From Sphingobacteriaceae bacterium (lineage in GTDB: Bacteria; Bacteroidota; Bacteroidia; B-17B0; Aurantibacillaceae), in assembly GCA_016715905.1 (NCBI GenBank), contig JADJXI010000004.1, positions 558,001 through 622,000 of the forward strand: DNA of 64,000 bases, given 5' to 3'. Position numbers and translations under genes: made by a program. This document shows positions 26,430 through 34,583 of the stretch, one piece after another. The stretch's first letter is position 1. Each line of letters opens with the position of its first letter. The notes under the pieces are model-generated. The model was not told the origin of the DNA and did no database searches. It saw only the letters and a program-made list of their open reading frames with translations.

Positions 26430-27130
26430 TGAGGTAAAACAGCCTTGAGCTGCGTAGGGAGAGTGGCTGCAAATAGTGGAATGAAGTGAAGTGCATCCGG
26501 CACGGTGCGCTGAACGAAATGAAACGGTTTGCGGACACTGTGTTGCGAGCCGCCCGCGAGTGGAGCGAGGGTGGGAAGGCCGGGAGTAGCGAGTTTAAAA
26601 CGCGCTACGGGGCCGACCTATTTTGCCAGCGTGGCAAATAAAAGAAAGACTTTAGGCTTTGATTTATGCCACGCGCCAGCAAAACGAGGCTAAAGGAGGC
26701 ACAAGCGAAGAGAAAATTACATGCCACCAAGTGGCTTGTGACCCTTTAGCCGAAGCCCGAGCGACCACCAGGCGAGCCAAATTATGGGCAGCCGGCATTA
26801 TGAGAAGCTACTGAAATGAATGGAGTGAGGAGCAACCAGTGGAAGTGTAAGCGAAGCGGAAACGCCACGGGTGCCCGCAACGAAATGAATGAAGTGGCTT
26901 TGAATAATGAGGAGGCTGCCGTGACGAAGCTCGTGCAAAATGCAAAAAGTGTGACAATACTTTTAACCCGCTGAGTAGCGGAATAGAATGAGCAACGGAA
27001 GGGGGCAATGTAGCTTTTGCTTAAATACCTTTAAAAACAAACACGTAAAAGCAAATGCTACATTGGTTTGGCGCACCTTTTTGCTTTGCGCAAGCTGAGG
27101 AACACCTTTTTACCTGTTCGTAAATCTGAA
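26430..27130. other. GC-rich, foldable noncoding stretch (candidate structured RNA)
   Basis: About 700 bases without a credible gene, clearly richer in GC than the surroundings. It is full of complementary pairs: GTAGCG/CGCTAC (26586/26603), TTTGCCA-GCG-TGGCAAA (26622-26638), GCGTGGCA/TGCCACGC (26629/26667), a nested set GGCTAAAGG (26688) / CCTTTAGCC (26743) with CACAAG/CTTGTG (26700/26735) and GCCAC-CAA-GTGGC (26723-26735), and a terminal 17-bp hairpin with one mismatch (27006-27022 / 27049-27065). This is the pattern of a large structured RNA, though a decayed repeat is possible. Strand is undecided. Confidence 0.45.
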
Positions 27131-27138
27131 TAGAGAAT

Positions 27139-28122
27139 TTATGCTAACGTTGAATCTAATATCTGGATTTCCTTATATAAAGCGTCGCACCATTCGGTTG
27201 CAGTCGGCCTAGCAATTTCGTTACAACCATTAATTGCGAATGCTTTATTAAAAAGATTTTTCAGAGAATAAGGTAACGTATCGAATTTACTATGTAATGG
27301 AGGAATTACCGAAAGCATATTTTTATTTAAACCGTGAACATATAATCCGTTCTTAATTTTTTCACCTAATGTAGTAGCGTTACAAAACAATTCATTTGCA
27401 GTTGCTGTATAAGGATGAATGCCTAATAATATTTGATAGAGGCATACAGCAAGAGAGAAACGATCCCAATTTTCGGTAGCTTTCTTGCTAGATTTATAAG
27501 CATGATAAAGCTCTATTGGCGCGTAATCAGGAGTTAAAACCTCACCCTGGAAAATCATATTTAATCCAGAAGAAACTTGAAAAGAGTCTACGTCAATTAT
27601 TGAAATATGGCCTTGAGTATTTATAAGAATATTCTGGGGTTTAAGGTCGATAATTACATATTTTTTTCCTTGATGTAAACTATGAACAGCTACCGCAATA
27701 TTGAAACATATTTTTAATCTCTTATGAAATTTTGAATCATTATTTCGGTTGAGTTTTTGCCATGTTGAATTAAGGATTGCGGGTAGTTTTGGATGACAAA
27801 ATTCGTATAGTTTTTCACTTCCAGAAAATGCCAAGGGCATAATGAAGCCAATAAATATATTTGAATCATCATAAATCAATTCGTTTGGCCAGCAAAACAT
27901 AAAAGAATTACCTTTTGCGTCTGACGGTTTATTCAGAACTAAATATTCTAGCTTACGTTTTTTTAAATCACTTATTTTATTTTTGTGGTATATCTTAACA
28001 CAATGCGATGGATAATCTAACGTTGGAATTATTTTATAAACTGAACCTTCTCCTCCTGCACTTGATAGTGGGATTGATTCTATACGAATCGCTTTACGTA
28101 TGGAGGTATAAACTGTTGACAT
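27139..28122 (-). CDS. YegI-type protein kinase (TerY-P triad)
   Basis: 327 residues forming a protein kinase fold: glycine loop GGEGSVYKI (23-31), lysine in CVKIY (Lys43), catalytic loop IDLKPQN (Asp159, Asn164) and a metal loop changed from DFG to DVD in IIDVDSFQV (Asp177). The HRD arginine is missing. The V/IDxDSFQ form is that of E. coli YegI and related kinases found with VWA and PP2C partners. It is the last gene of the triad, 5 nt after the phosphatase. Cytoplasmic; substrates probably include the partner proteins. Confidence 0.85.
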   Translation of the reverse strand: MSTVYTSIRKAIRIESIPLSSAGGEGSVYKIIPTLDYPSHCVKIYHKNKISDLKKRKLEYLVLNKPSDAKGNSFMFCWPNELIYDDSNIFIGFIMPLAFSGSEKLYEFCHPKLPAILNSTWQKLNRNNDSKFHKRLKICFNIAVAVHSLHQGKKYVIIDLKPQNILINTQGHISIIDVDSFQVSSGLNMIFQGEVLTPDYAPIELYHAYKSSKKATENWDRFSLAVCLYQILLGIHPYTATANELFCNATTLGEKIKNGLYVHGLNKNMLSVIPPLHSKFDTLPYSLKNLFNKAFAINGCNEIARPTATEWCDALYKEIQILDSTLA

Positions 28123-28127
28123 TGTAA

Positions 28128-29291
28128 CTAAATTAAAACTCCTAAAATCATTGTTTTATCATCAGGTTCACCTGACAAGCCCTTAGTTCCTTTTTCAATA
28201 AACTCCCCCCAAATATTATTTGCATCATAAGCGGGAACATTATCTTTATGCATTAAGCGCAAATTATTTATTAAAGGTTTAAAAAAATTCGGATACGGCA
28301 AATTAGGGTCATACCATTTATTTGTCTCCTTGTCAATGATACTGCATTCATAAGAATGCAACTCACATCCGTCTGACATTACAGTGAAGGCCGACGGCTT
28401 TTCGTTTAATACATAACTTTCTGGTATATTTACGCCGGATAGTTTAAGGTCTTTATTTTTTATCCAAGCATTAGATGTAAGAAAAATGGTTTGATTAGAT
28501 TCTATGCCTTTGTGTGGTATCATTAATGGGTTCCAGTCACCTTGCTTATTGCTGTATCCAGCTCTTCCATCACCTATATGAGAAATTAATAATCCAATCG
28601 GAGAATAAATTAGCACTATTATGGTACATGCTAAGGAGGAAGTTTCAAATTTATTTTCTAATGCAAAATTAATTAGATCATCATAAATATTAATAAAGGT
28701 TTTTCTAGCCAAAACCTCCCACTCTTCTTGCGTAGGCAAATTATTTTTGCTATTCCATTGATTGGAAAGAATTAAATCTTTGAAATACAATGGTGCAATT
28801 TCGTTTGAAATATATTTTGAACCTATATGAGAATTCTTTGCGCTACCCGCTCCGTCACAACTAATAATTATTCCCCACTCTTTATCAATACTTAAGCAAT
28901 AGTGGTTATCTTGACAGGGAATACTATCGATAATATGAGATTTCCCTATTGCCGATGCTGAAACAATAAACCATGAATCCTTTTCTTCGGCTTGAGGATG
29001 AATCGTGTGATTGTTTGAAAAAGAAACTGAAGGTTCTTTAATTGTGCTATTTTTTGGCTTTCTTTCTTCTTTATCACTAATTGTTTCCGGAACGTGTTCC
29101 GAATTTTTATTAGGCTCTGTGATTTGATTGCTTATGGTGCTCTCATTCGAGTCCTCTTTAATATCTTTGACTTCAATTACTTTTTTTTCTTGCGCTTCGG
29201 AATCACTTTTTTTTTCAAGTTTAGCGGAAGAAATCTGTTTTTTATTTTTTTGTCTAGCCAACAATATATGAAACCAACCAATCATGTGCAT
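28128..29291 (-). CDS. PP2C-like serine/threonine phosphatase (TerY-P triad)
   Basis: About 387 residues from an ATG at 29291; starts at 29285 or 29327 are also possible. A hydrophilic, low-complexity linker (about residues 15-100; many K, E, S) precedes a PP2C domain with SCDGAGSAKNS, LISHIGDGRAGY, VMSDGCELHSYE and DDKTMILGVLI, which give the metal-binding aspartates. It resembles E. coli PphC (YegK) in its gene setting. It removes phosphate added by the neighbouring kinase, in the known TerY-P scheme. It follows the VWA gene with overlap or a very short gap. Confidence 0.85.
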   Translation of the reverse strand: MHMIGWFHILLARQKNKKQISSAKLEKKSDSEAQEKKVIEVKDIKEDSNESTISNQITEPNKNSEHVPETISDKEERKPKNSTIKEPSVSFSNNHTIHPQAEEKDSWFIVSASAIGKSHIIDSIPCQDNHYCLSIDKEWGIIISCDGAGSAKNSHIGSKYISNEIAPLYFKDLILSNQWNSKNNLPTQEEWEVLARKTFINIYDDLINFALENKFETSSLACTIIVLIYSPIGLLISHIGDGRAGYSNKQGDWNPLMIPHKGIESNQTIFLTSNAWIKNKDLKLSGVNIPESYVLNEKPSAFTVMSDGCELHSYECSIIDKETNKWYDPNLPYPNFFKPLINNLRLMHKDNVPAYDANNIWGEFIEKGTKGLSGEPDDKTMILGVLI

Positions 29292-29302
29292 TTTACTTGG
29301 TA

Positions 29303-29980
29303 TTAAATTGAAAATCCCGCCATCCAAGCAGCTGGACTTGGCAGGTTAACTTTTTCTCCGTCATTTGAATTAGTAACAGTAGTCATTGAAGCACTAAGCC
29401 ACCTGAAAAATTCAGAAAAGTTTAATCCTTTAAGTTGAGCCGCCGGCATCGTAGGATGTGAAATTTCATTCAACTTTTTCATATCGGCACCCTGAACGCC
29501 CACTGCATAAAAAATGAATTCCTTGTTATCCATTCCATTCTTTATTTCCGATGCAACGGATGTTACATTTTGTAAATCATCCGGGTCTCCATCGGTCATT
29601 AAAATGACCCAAGGCCTGTAATATGGTTGCCCCGTTTCTTTGTACCAAGACTTTCTCGACTTGACCATTTCAATGCCTGCTTTTATTCCGTCAACAATTT
29701 TTGTACCGCCATTTGCGATTAAAGTCGGCATTGTGAAATTAGTAACTAAGCTTGGAGCTTGCAGAACTTTTGCATTTTCATTAAACGCAATAATTGCTAC
29801 TTCTAACCTGTTAGATGTTGTAGAATCAGTTTTAATATCTTTCGTAAATGTTGAGAGACCATCATTTAATTCTTTAATTGGATTCCCTGTCATTGACGAA
29901 GAAACATCGAGAACTAAAACGCAACAGCATTTCTGATCGTAATTTTCCGGTTCTTCTGCTTTAAAATTGTATGTTGTCAT
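29303..29980 (-). CDS. VWA-domain protein, TerY/YegL-like (TerY-P triad)
   Basis: 225 residues, essentially one von Willebrand A domain. The MIDAS motif DVSSS is at 25-29 (VLDVSSSMTGNPI), the third metal-ligand region is TDGDPDD, and the FYAVGVQGADM strand fits TerY. TerY-type VWA proteins bind metal and act with a PP2C phosphatase and a kinase in stress or phage-related responses. The gene starts 17 nt after the SecB-like gene, linking the TAC module and the triad in one unit. Confidence 0.88.
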   Translation of the reverse strand: MTTYNFKAEEPENYDQKCCCVLVLDVSSSMTGNPIKELNDGLSTFTKDIKTDSTTSNRLEVAIIAFNENAKVLQAPSLVTNFTMPTLIANGGTKIVDGIKAGIEMVKSRKSWYKETGQPYYRPWVILMTDGDPDDLQNVTSVASEIKNGMDNKEFIFYAVGVQGADMKKLNEISHPTMPAAQLKGLNFSEFFRWLSASMTTVTNSNDGEKVNLPSPAAWMAGFSI

Positions 29981-29997
29981 TTTTTTATTGTTTTATT

Positions 29998-30429
29998 TTA
30001 TACTTCGGTTGACATTTTAACTGGTAAAATTGCCCCTTCAAGAAATGTTCCAGCAAGCTTTGAATGGATAATACCTCGTGTAGTTGAATAGGCCAAGCCT
30101 TTAACTACTTCGGAAAATTGAGATTCAATAAGAACTTTATCATTTTTTTTATGGGCGAATTTTTCCAATTCGGGATAAAGGAAATAATTGTCAATTTCAA
30201 ATTTGGCTCCTGCATTAACCCTCTTTCCTTCCTTTACCACAATTATGTCCACATCAATAATTACCCTTGCCATTTGTTTATCCAGGTTATAGAAGTGGCT
30301 TGCTTTAACCTTGTGTTCTAATTGAAAAGCACCTCCTTTTTGCAAAGGCTCATCTTTAATATTATTTATTTCAGCTTTAATAAGCTGAACATTGAGATAT
30401 TCCAATTTTTCTACTTCAACATTTGCCAT
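29998..30429 (-). CDS. SecB-like chaperone of a predicted TAC module
   Basis: 143 residues. The pattern VIIDVDIIVV...KFEIDNYF, followed by SEVVKGLAYSTTRGIIHSKLAGTFLEGAILPV, matches the SecB-like family in Bacteroidota (the ..YSTxRGI.. helix and ..LP.. end). SecB-like proteins act as chaperones that keep an antitoxin folded in tripartite toxin-antitoxin-chaperone systems (M. tuberculosis Rv1957; E. coli CmdTAC). It lies 19 nt after the HTH gene. A relative stands outside the island at 63096. Confidence 0.7.
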   Translation of the reverse strand: MANVEVEKLEYLNVQLIKAEINNIKDEPLQKGGAFQLEHKVKASHFYNLDKQMARVIIDVDIIVVKEGKRVNAGAKFEIDNYFLYPELEKFAHKKNDKVLIESQFSEVVKGLAYSTTRGIIHSKLAGTFLEGAILPVKMSTEV

Positions 30430-30448
30430 TTTTTCAAATTTTTAATTA

Positions 30449-30835
30449 TTAACCAGTAATTGCTACTTCCATCCCCGTTTCTTCAGCTGCATTCCATACA
30501 ATACTTAGGCATCTTTCACTAATGTCTTTGTCCAATGGTAACTCTATATACTTTTCAAACTCTTCTTCAATCTTCTGAGGCGTAGTGAGAATGGTTTCAC
30601 CGAATAATAATTCAAGTTTGACAATTGTTTTCATTCCTAAATTACTACCCGGCAAGAGCATTTTGCTTACCGCAGCAGGACTTACATTTAGCATTTCAGC
30701 CAATGTTTTCTGGTTAATCCCTTTTTTATCCATAATAAAATGGATTTGAGATATTATCTCAAGGGATTTCACCATTTCAGCGCGCTCTTCAGGAGTAATG
30801 CGTGAAATTGCCTTTTTAAATATTTTACTTGACAT
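30449..30835 (-). CDS. XRE-family HTH protein, predicted TAC antitoxin
   Basis: 128 residues with a lambda-repressor-like HTH (about residues 35-85): MDKKGINQKTLAEMLNVSPAAVSKML. The C-terminal 45 residues are acidic and could be the chaperone-addiction or toxin-binding tail known from TAC antitoxins. It follows the predicted toxin gene by 11 nt and precedes the SecB-like gene by 19 nt. Likely binds the operon promoter and represses it. Confidence 0.75.
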   Translation of the reverse strand: MSSKIFKKAISRITPEERAEMVKSLEIISQIHFIMDKKGINQKTLAEMLNVSPAAVSKMLLPGSNLGMKTIVKLELLFGETILTTPQKIEEEFEKYIELPLDKDISERCLSIVWNAAEETGMEVAITG

Positions 30836-30846
30836 AATACAAAAAT

Positions 30847-31392
30847 TTATAAATAAAGTAATATTTCATCATCATTAGTTAAATTAAGAATTTCCTTCCC
30901 AACAATATCAATAACTCCTTCACGTCTTAATTTGTCTAAATTCTTTGCCACCGCCTGAGCAAACCTAAAATGTTGTTTTACATTCGGACAATCAAGAGCA
31001 GAATCTGTTATCTTTACACCACCATTTAATAATACAACCACTTCGTTTGTCAATCTAATACAGTACAGTCTTAATTCCGAATGCAAAATAATTTCAATAT
31101 CTAAAACTGCATCGGCATCTTTAACTTTAGGGGGTAAAGCGTGTGCTGCCTCTTCAAATCTAAATAGCCTTAATTCTGCTCCCTTTGTATAATTCCCCAT
31201 TCCATCAATCACCCGAAGAATAGCATCAAATTCACCAAAATGAGTGTGGTTTGGATCATCAAAATTTTGAATGAACTTTTCTGTTTCATTTAACTCTTCT
31301 TTCACATCGTCAATTTCAAGCCTGATTGTATAGTAATTGACAAATTCATATTCATCGTAAAGGAGCTCTAATATTCCGATATTCTGCATCAA
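30847..31392 (-). CDS. Predicted toxin of the TAC module (RelE/HigB-like, tentative)
   Basis: 181 residues. The segment SELRLYCIRLTNEVVVLLNGGVKITDSALDCPNV resembles the core of RelE/HigB-type toxins, where the corresponding strand carries RLF/Y.. and a 'hGgxKKt' turn; this is by eye and tentative. The order toxin, HTH antitoxin, SecB-like chaperone is that of HigB-HigA-Rv1957. A hydrophilic N-terminal half of about 100 residues has no recognised fold. It is the first gene of the operon. Confidence 0.5.
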   Translation of the reverse strand: MMQNIGILELLYDEYEFVNYYTIRLEIDDVKEELNETEKFIQNFDDPNHTHFGEFDAILRVIDGMGNYTKGAELRLFRFEEAAHALPPKVKDADAVLDIEIILHSELRLYCIRLTNEVVVLLNGGVKITDSALDCPNVKQHFRFAQAVAKNLDKLRREGVIDIVGKEILNLTNDDEILLYL

Positions 31393-31449
31393 CTATCTGT
31401 TTAATTATCGTTTTTACCAAGTTCCTTATTGTTATTAAAATTTATAATA

Positions 31450-31457
31450 CAAAGATA
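31450..31457 (-). promoter_or_regulatory. Probable promoter (-7 element) of the TAC/TerY-P operon
   Basis: TATCTTTG on the minus strand, 58 nt before the toxin gene start; a perfect TAnnTTTG. The -33 TTG is not clear. The region is very AT-rich and contains short symmetric runs that the HTH protein could bind. Confidence 0.45.
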
Positions 31458-31547
31458 ATACATATATTGATATAATTAACCTATAAGTTAATAAACATTT
31501 TAATTAATTGATAATTAATTAAATAATATTGTTAAAATTATGAAACT

Positions 31548-31575
31548 GTAGCCGGCTTTGGGAATCACCGGCTAC
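31548..31575 (-). terminator. Hairpin after the 249-aa membrane protein gene
   Basis: GTAGCCGG / CCGGCTAC, an 8-bp GC stem 20 nt past the gene's stop on the minus strand. There is no T-run, so termination is only likely. Confidence 0.5.
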
Positions 31576-31595
31576 AATAATTAGATTTATAAAGG

Positions 31596-32345
31596 TTATG
31601 TTTTATCCTCAAAAAACAATCCCCCCTTTACCAACCACGATAGGCCAAAAGCCATGATTGCAATGGTTTCGAGCCAGAAAACAGGTTTTAAAGGTTCTAA
31701 CGGTTTCCGTGAAACTTCCGGAAGGACAAAGTACAGAATGAGAATACCGATACAAAAAAACATTAAATATGCTACGCCTATATAGATTTTGTTACGAATG
31801 AGCTTTTCCGGTGTAGGGTTGTTTTCGCCTTTAGTGAACAAGAATAGACTGAAACAGGCTAAGCTGATAAGAAATAAACCCGCTGAAACAAGGTGAATAG
31901 TTCCGATAAATCCGGGATGATCTACACTACATTCGATGTTGCAAGGTATGACCGGCGTTTTAAAAGTTGTTGGAAGTAATGCCAGGATTAAACCGAAGGT
32001 ACCGGCGAGTGCTGATACAATGCGGTCGGTAAGATCATACCCTTTGTATGATAAAAGGAAAATAGAAAGCGCACATGTGTAACCAACAAACACATCGCGC
32101 ATTGCTGTGTGATAATAATTGCTAATGGATGGTTGTATTTTTTCACAACTCCCAAAAATAATTGAACCTATGACCAATATGGCCGGTAGAAAAAAACCGA
32201 GTAAACCAATAAGTTTGCGAACAGCAAGGTATGAGAGTACCAGTTTGTTTTCTCTTTCGAGTTGTTCGTAATTGTTTTCTGGAGTTCCGGCATTTCTTTG
32301 TCCTTTCCCTCGGAATATTGTTTTTAATTTTAATTGAAATTTCAT
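31596..32345 (-). CDS. Polytopic membrane protein (DUF998-like)
   Basis: 249 residues with a basic N-terminal 40 residues and about six or seven hydrophobic helices. SISNYYHTAMRDVFVGYTC after the first helix is a motif I associate with small Bacteroidota membrane proteins of the DUF998-like kind. Two cysteines in the PCNIECSVDHPG loop might form a periplasmic disulfide. Function unknown. It stands alone between the TAC operon and the RepA-like gene. Confidence 0.6.
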   Translation of the reverse strand: MKFQLKLKTIFRGKGQRNAGTPENNYEQLERENKLVLSYLAVRKLIGLLGFFLPAILVIGSIIFGSCEKIQPSISNYYHTAMRDVFVGYTCALSIFLLSYKGYDLTDRIVSALAGTFGLILALLPTTFKTPVIPCNIECSVDHPGFIGTIHLVSAGLFLISLACFSLFLFTKGENNPTPEKLIRNKIYIGVAYLMFFCIGILILYFVLPEVSRKPLEPLKPVFWLETIAIMAFGLSWLVKGGLFFEDKT

Positions 32346-32383
32346 GTTTGTAGTTTTTAATTAATTTTTTATTTGTTTTATCT

Positions 32384-32406
32384 CCCTATGACAAGCTCAG
32401 GGTGAC
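32384..32406. repeat. Interspersed GACAAGCTCAGGGTGACA-type repeat
   Basis: A copy of the short sequence family that also appears as CTTCGACAAGCTCAGG elsewhere in this island, here in an intergenic gap downstream of nothing obvious. Confidence 0.4.
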
Positions 32407-32491
32407 ATTTGCAGATTTGCAAGACCTTATATAAGGGTGTGCAAACTTGCAAACGTTGTTCTTTCTTTGCTTTTTGCGATTTTGCTTTAGT

Positions 32492-33658
32492 TTATTCCGA
32501 TAAGAAATAAATCACCTCCTTTCCTTCCTGACGTTTGCAAAGGTTTCGTGCTGTGCCGTTTGCGTCTGGAATAACTAATTTGTGAGTAATAATTGATTTA
32601 AGACGTGTTTCAACAGTGCGTTCCCGGCAATTCATTTCAAGGCAAAGTTTTTCAATCAAATTTGATTTAGGCATAGGTTCAAGCAAAGCGTGTGCAATAA
32701 TTTCTATTGTTTCATCTAAGGCTGCTTTTTGGTTGCGACTATCAAATGATTCTTTAATTGTATTTGGATCTGCAATAATTAATCCTTTTTCTATATCTGA
32801 GTATTCTGCAAAAAAAGGGTCGTGCTTTCGGGAACTGCGGCATTTTAAATAGTTTACCTTGATTAAATTGGTATTATGATTCTCGGAATCTTTTTCAAAA
32901 CCGATTTGAATTACTGTACTGGCTTTGTTTAATATTTCTGTTCCTAAATGCCCTCTTGCTTTATCTGTACTGCCCGGATTTTCATGAATAAGTGCAAGAA
33001 AAGTTACATCGTATCTGTTGATGGTTTGGTTCATCATGTCTATGAGTTTCATACTATCCTTTGTGTCGTTGAAATTGAAAACACAATCAGTAATTACATC
33101 AAGTATGATAAATAAGTGCATTGGGAATTTTTGACGGATGTAATCTAAATACATATTAAGCATTTCAAAACGCTCTTCGCGCGCAAATTCGAGTAGCGAT
33201 ATGTAATCAAAACCATAAGGATGTTCCTCAATTGGATATCCTGCTTTTAATTGTATTTGCTGCAATGAATACGGAAGTTGATCGGAAAGATTCCTTTCAG
33301 TATCAACATAGCAAACAGCGTAGCGAGTTAAAATATTACGTTTGAATTCTAAAAGATCGCGATTACTCTCGGGTGTTTTTAAAAGTGCTGCGCAAATTGT
33401 TTCGGCCAAACGTGATTTATGCACACCGGCTTTCCCTTGTATTACATTGATAGTTTTAGGAAAGAAAACAGGATTTTCTTTTTGCCAAAGAATGGGTTGG
33501 CTAAAAGAAATGGGCTTGCACTTGCTTTCTTTAATCTGCTGTTGTGAAGCCAGTAGCCTTGCAAGCTTGGCTTGTTGGGATTCAAGCCTCACCCCCGAAC
33601 CCTCCCCAATAGAGAGGGGGGAATGATTTTTGTTTGGTGGCGCCGGGATATCTATCAT
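32492..33658 (-). CDS. RepA-like AAA/RecA-fold ATPase of a mobile element
   Basis: 388 residues. Walker A is GKAGVHKSRL (about 74-83) and Walker B MHLFIILDVITD; the DTERN and ALIHENPG segments fit the RepA/RecA-like ATPases that occur with excisionase-like HTH genes in Bacteroidota mobilizable elements. The C-terminal 80 residues look like a winged helix. It may act in replication or mobilisation of the island. The N-terminal residues 11-28 (HSPLSIGEGSGVRLES) are encoded by an inserted palindromic repeat; a later start is possible. Confidence 0.75.
   Translation of the reverse strand: MIDIPAPPNKNHSPLSIGEGSGVRLESQQAKLARLLASQQQIKESKCKPISFSQPILWQKENPVFFPKTINVIQGKAGVHKSRLAETICAALLKTPESNRDLLEFKRNILTRYAVCYVDTERNLSDQLPYSLQQIQLKAGYPIEEHPYGFDYISLLEFAREERFEMLNMYLDYIRQKFPMHLFIILDVITDCVFNFNDTKDSMKLIDMMNQTINRYDVTFLALIHENPGSTDKARGHLGTEILNKASTVIQIGFEKDSENHNTNLIKVNYLKCRSSRKHDPFFAEYSDIEKGLIIADPNTIKESFDSRNQKAALDETIEIIAHALLEPMPKSNLIEKLCLEMNCRERTVETRLKSIITHKLVIPDANGTARNLCKRQEGKEVIYFLSE
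33588..33625. repeat. Palindromic interspersed repeat inside a coding start
   Basis: A GC-rich repeat of the kind CACCCCCGAACCCTCCCC..GAGAGGGGG, with CCTCCCC / AGGGGG arms. It encodes SPLSIGEGSGVR on the minus strand, a peptide often seen as a by-product of such repeats in Bacteroidota. Confidence 0.6.
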
Positions 33659-33665
33659 TTTTTAA

Positions 33666-34052
33666 TTATTGGAAGTATGACAAAGGCATGAAATACACTT
33701 GCATCTCACCATTTTTAAAATAAACAGTAGCTGCCCAATCTTTTGGTGTACGATTCTGAATTTGAGTTTCCTGGTGAATACAACTTTCTAAATGCATGAT
33801 CATAAATTTGTAATTAGTATCATCTAGACGGAAAAACAATTCTGAAAAATAAGAAAGGCGTAAACGATCAAGTTGTAGTTTCTCAAATAAACGATTGATT
33901 TGATCTTTATCTGAATTACTTTCTCCTAAAAGTTTTTTATAATAGCTAACGTTTGCTTCCAGCGTTTTTGTATCGCGCGCTAAGATTGCAGAAACTTCAC
34001 GTAAAAGCTCTATCCATGTAAGATCTTTCAATGTTTCTGTATATTTTTCCAT
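33666..34052 (-). CDS. Hypothetical protein (128 aa) between excisionase-like and RepA-like genes
   Basis: A helical, charged protein of 128 residues with no recognised motif. Its start shares a base with the stop of the HTH gene upstream and it lies 7 nt before the RepA-like gene, so the three form one operon. Similar small genes occupy this place in other Bacteroidota elements, as far as I recall; function unknown. Confidence 0.6.
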   Translation of the reverse strand: MEKYTETLKDLTWIELLREVSAILARDTKTLEANVSYYKKLLGESNSDKDQINRLFEKLQLDRLRLSYFSELFFRLDDTNYKFMIMHLESCIHQETQIQNRTPKDWAATVYFKNGEMQVYFMPLSYFQ

Positions 34053-34327
34053 TATTTTTTAAAGGATTTTTTATAATGTTTCTGTAATAGCTCTTCAACG
34101 TCGGCAACTTTATAGTAAATTTTATTTCCTACCTGTGAGAAGGATATTTTGCCTTCATCACGCCAGGTTTGTGCGGTACGTTTTGAGATTTTCATTTTTA
34201 AAAGAAATTCCTGATTATCGATAAAATTTTCATCCGGATCGATCTTTTTATCAATTTTTGCTTTGATTTCCTCGATAGAGGCGAGCATTATATTAAATTG
34301 CTCTTTTGATAAGATTATTGCTTCCAT
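34052..34327 (-). CDS. Excisionase-like helix-turn-helix protein
   Basis: 91 residues with a MerR/excisionase-type (HTH_17) winged helix at about 40-88: FLLKMKISKRTAQTWRDEGK, SFSQVGNKIYYKVADVEELL. Such proteins act as recombination directionality factors or regulators in Bacteroidota integrative elements. It is first in the operon with the 128-aa and RepA-like genes and could assist the integrase at 61089. Confidence 0.8.
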   Translation of the reverse strand: MEAIILSKEQFNIMLASIEEIKAKIDKKIDPDENFIDNQEFLLKMKISKRTAQTWRDEGKISFSQVGNKIYYKVADVEELLQKHYKKSFKK

Positions 34328-34583
34328 AGTTTTTTGTTTTTTTACTTATGAAAGCGAATTTTTACAGCCTGCATTGGTTTATTTTGATTTTCCGCGCGGT
34401 TGATGCAGTTTGTTTGATTTACTTCCATAATTTGCTTTATTTTTAAGATTATGCAGCAAAGGTGTTTTGAAATAAAAAGTCCGAAAGACCCCGGGGGACT
34501 GAGAGGGTACTATTTTGAGAGTAAAACGATGGAAATCAAGGTGACGAGATAATTGCTAACTTTATTATAGAGATGCATGTTAT

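Noticed and set aside
26808..27008. A 66-codon minus-strand frame in the GC-rich region
   Set aside because: Histidine/serine/proline-rich translation without a protein-like pattern; it crosses the foldable segment.
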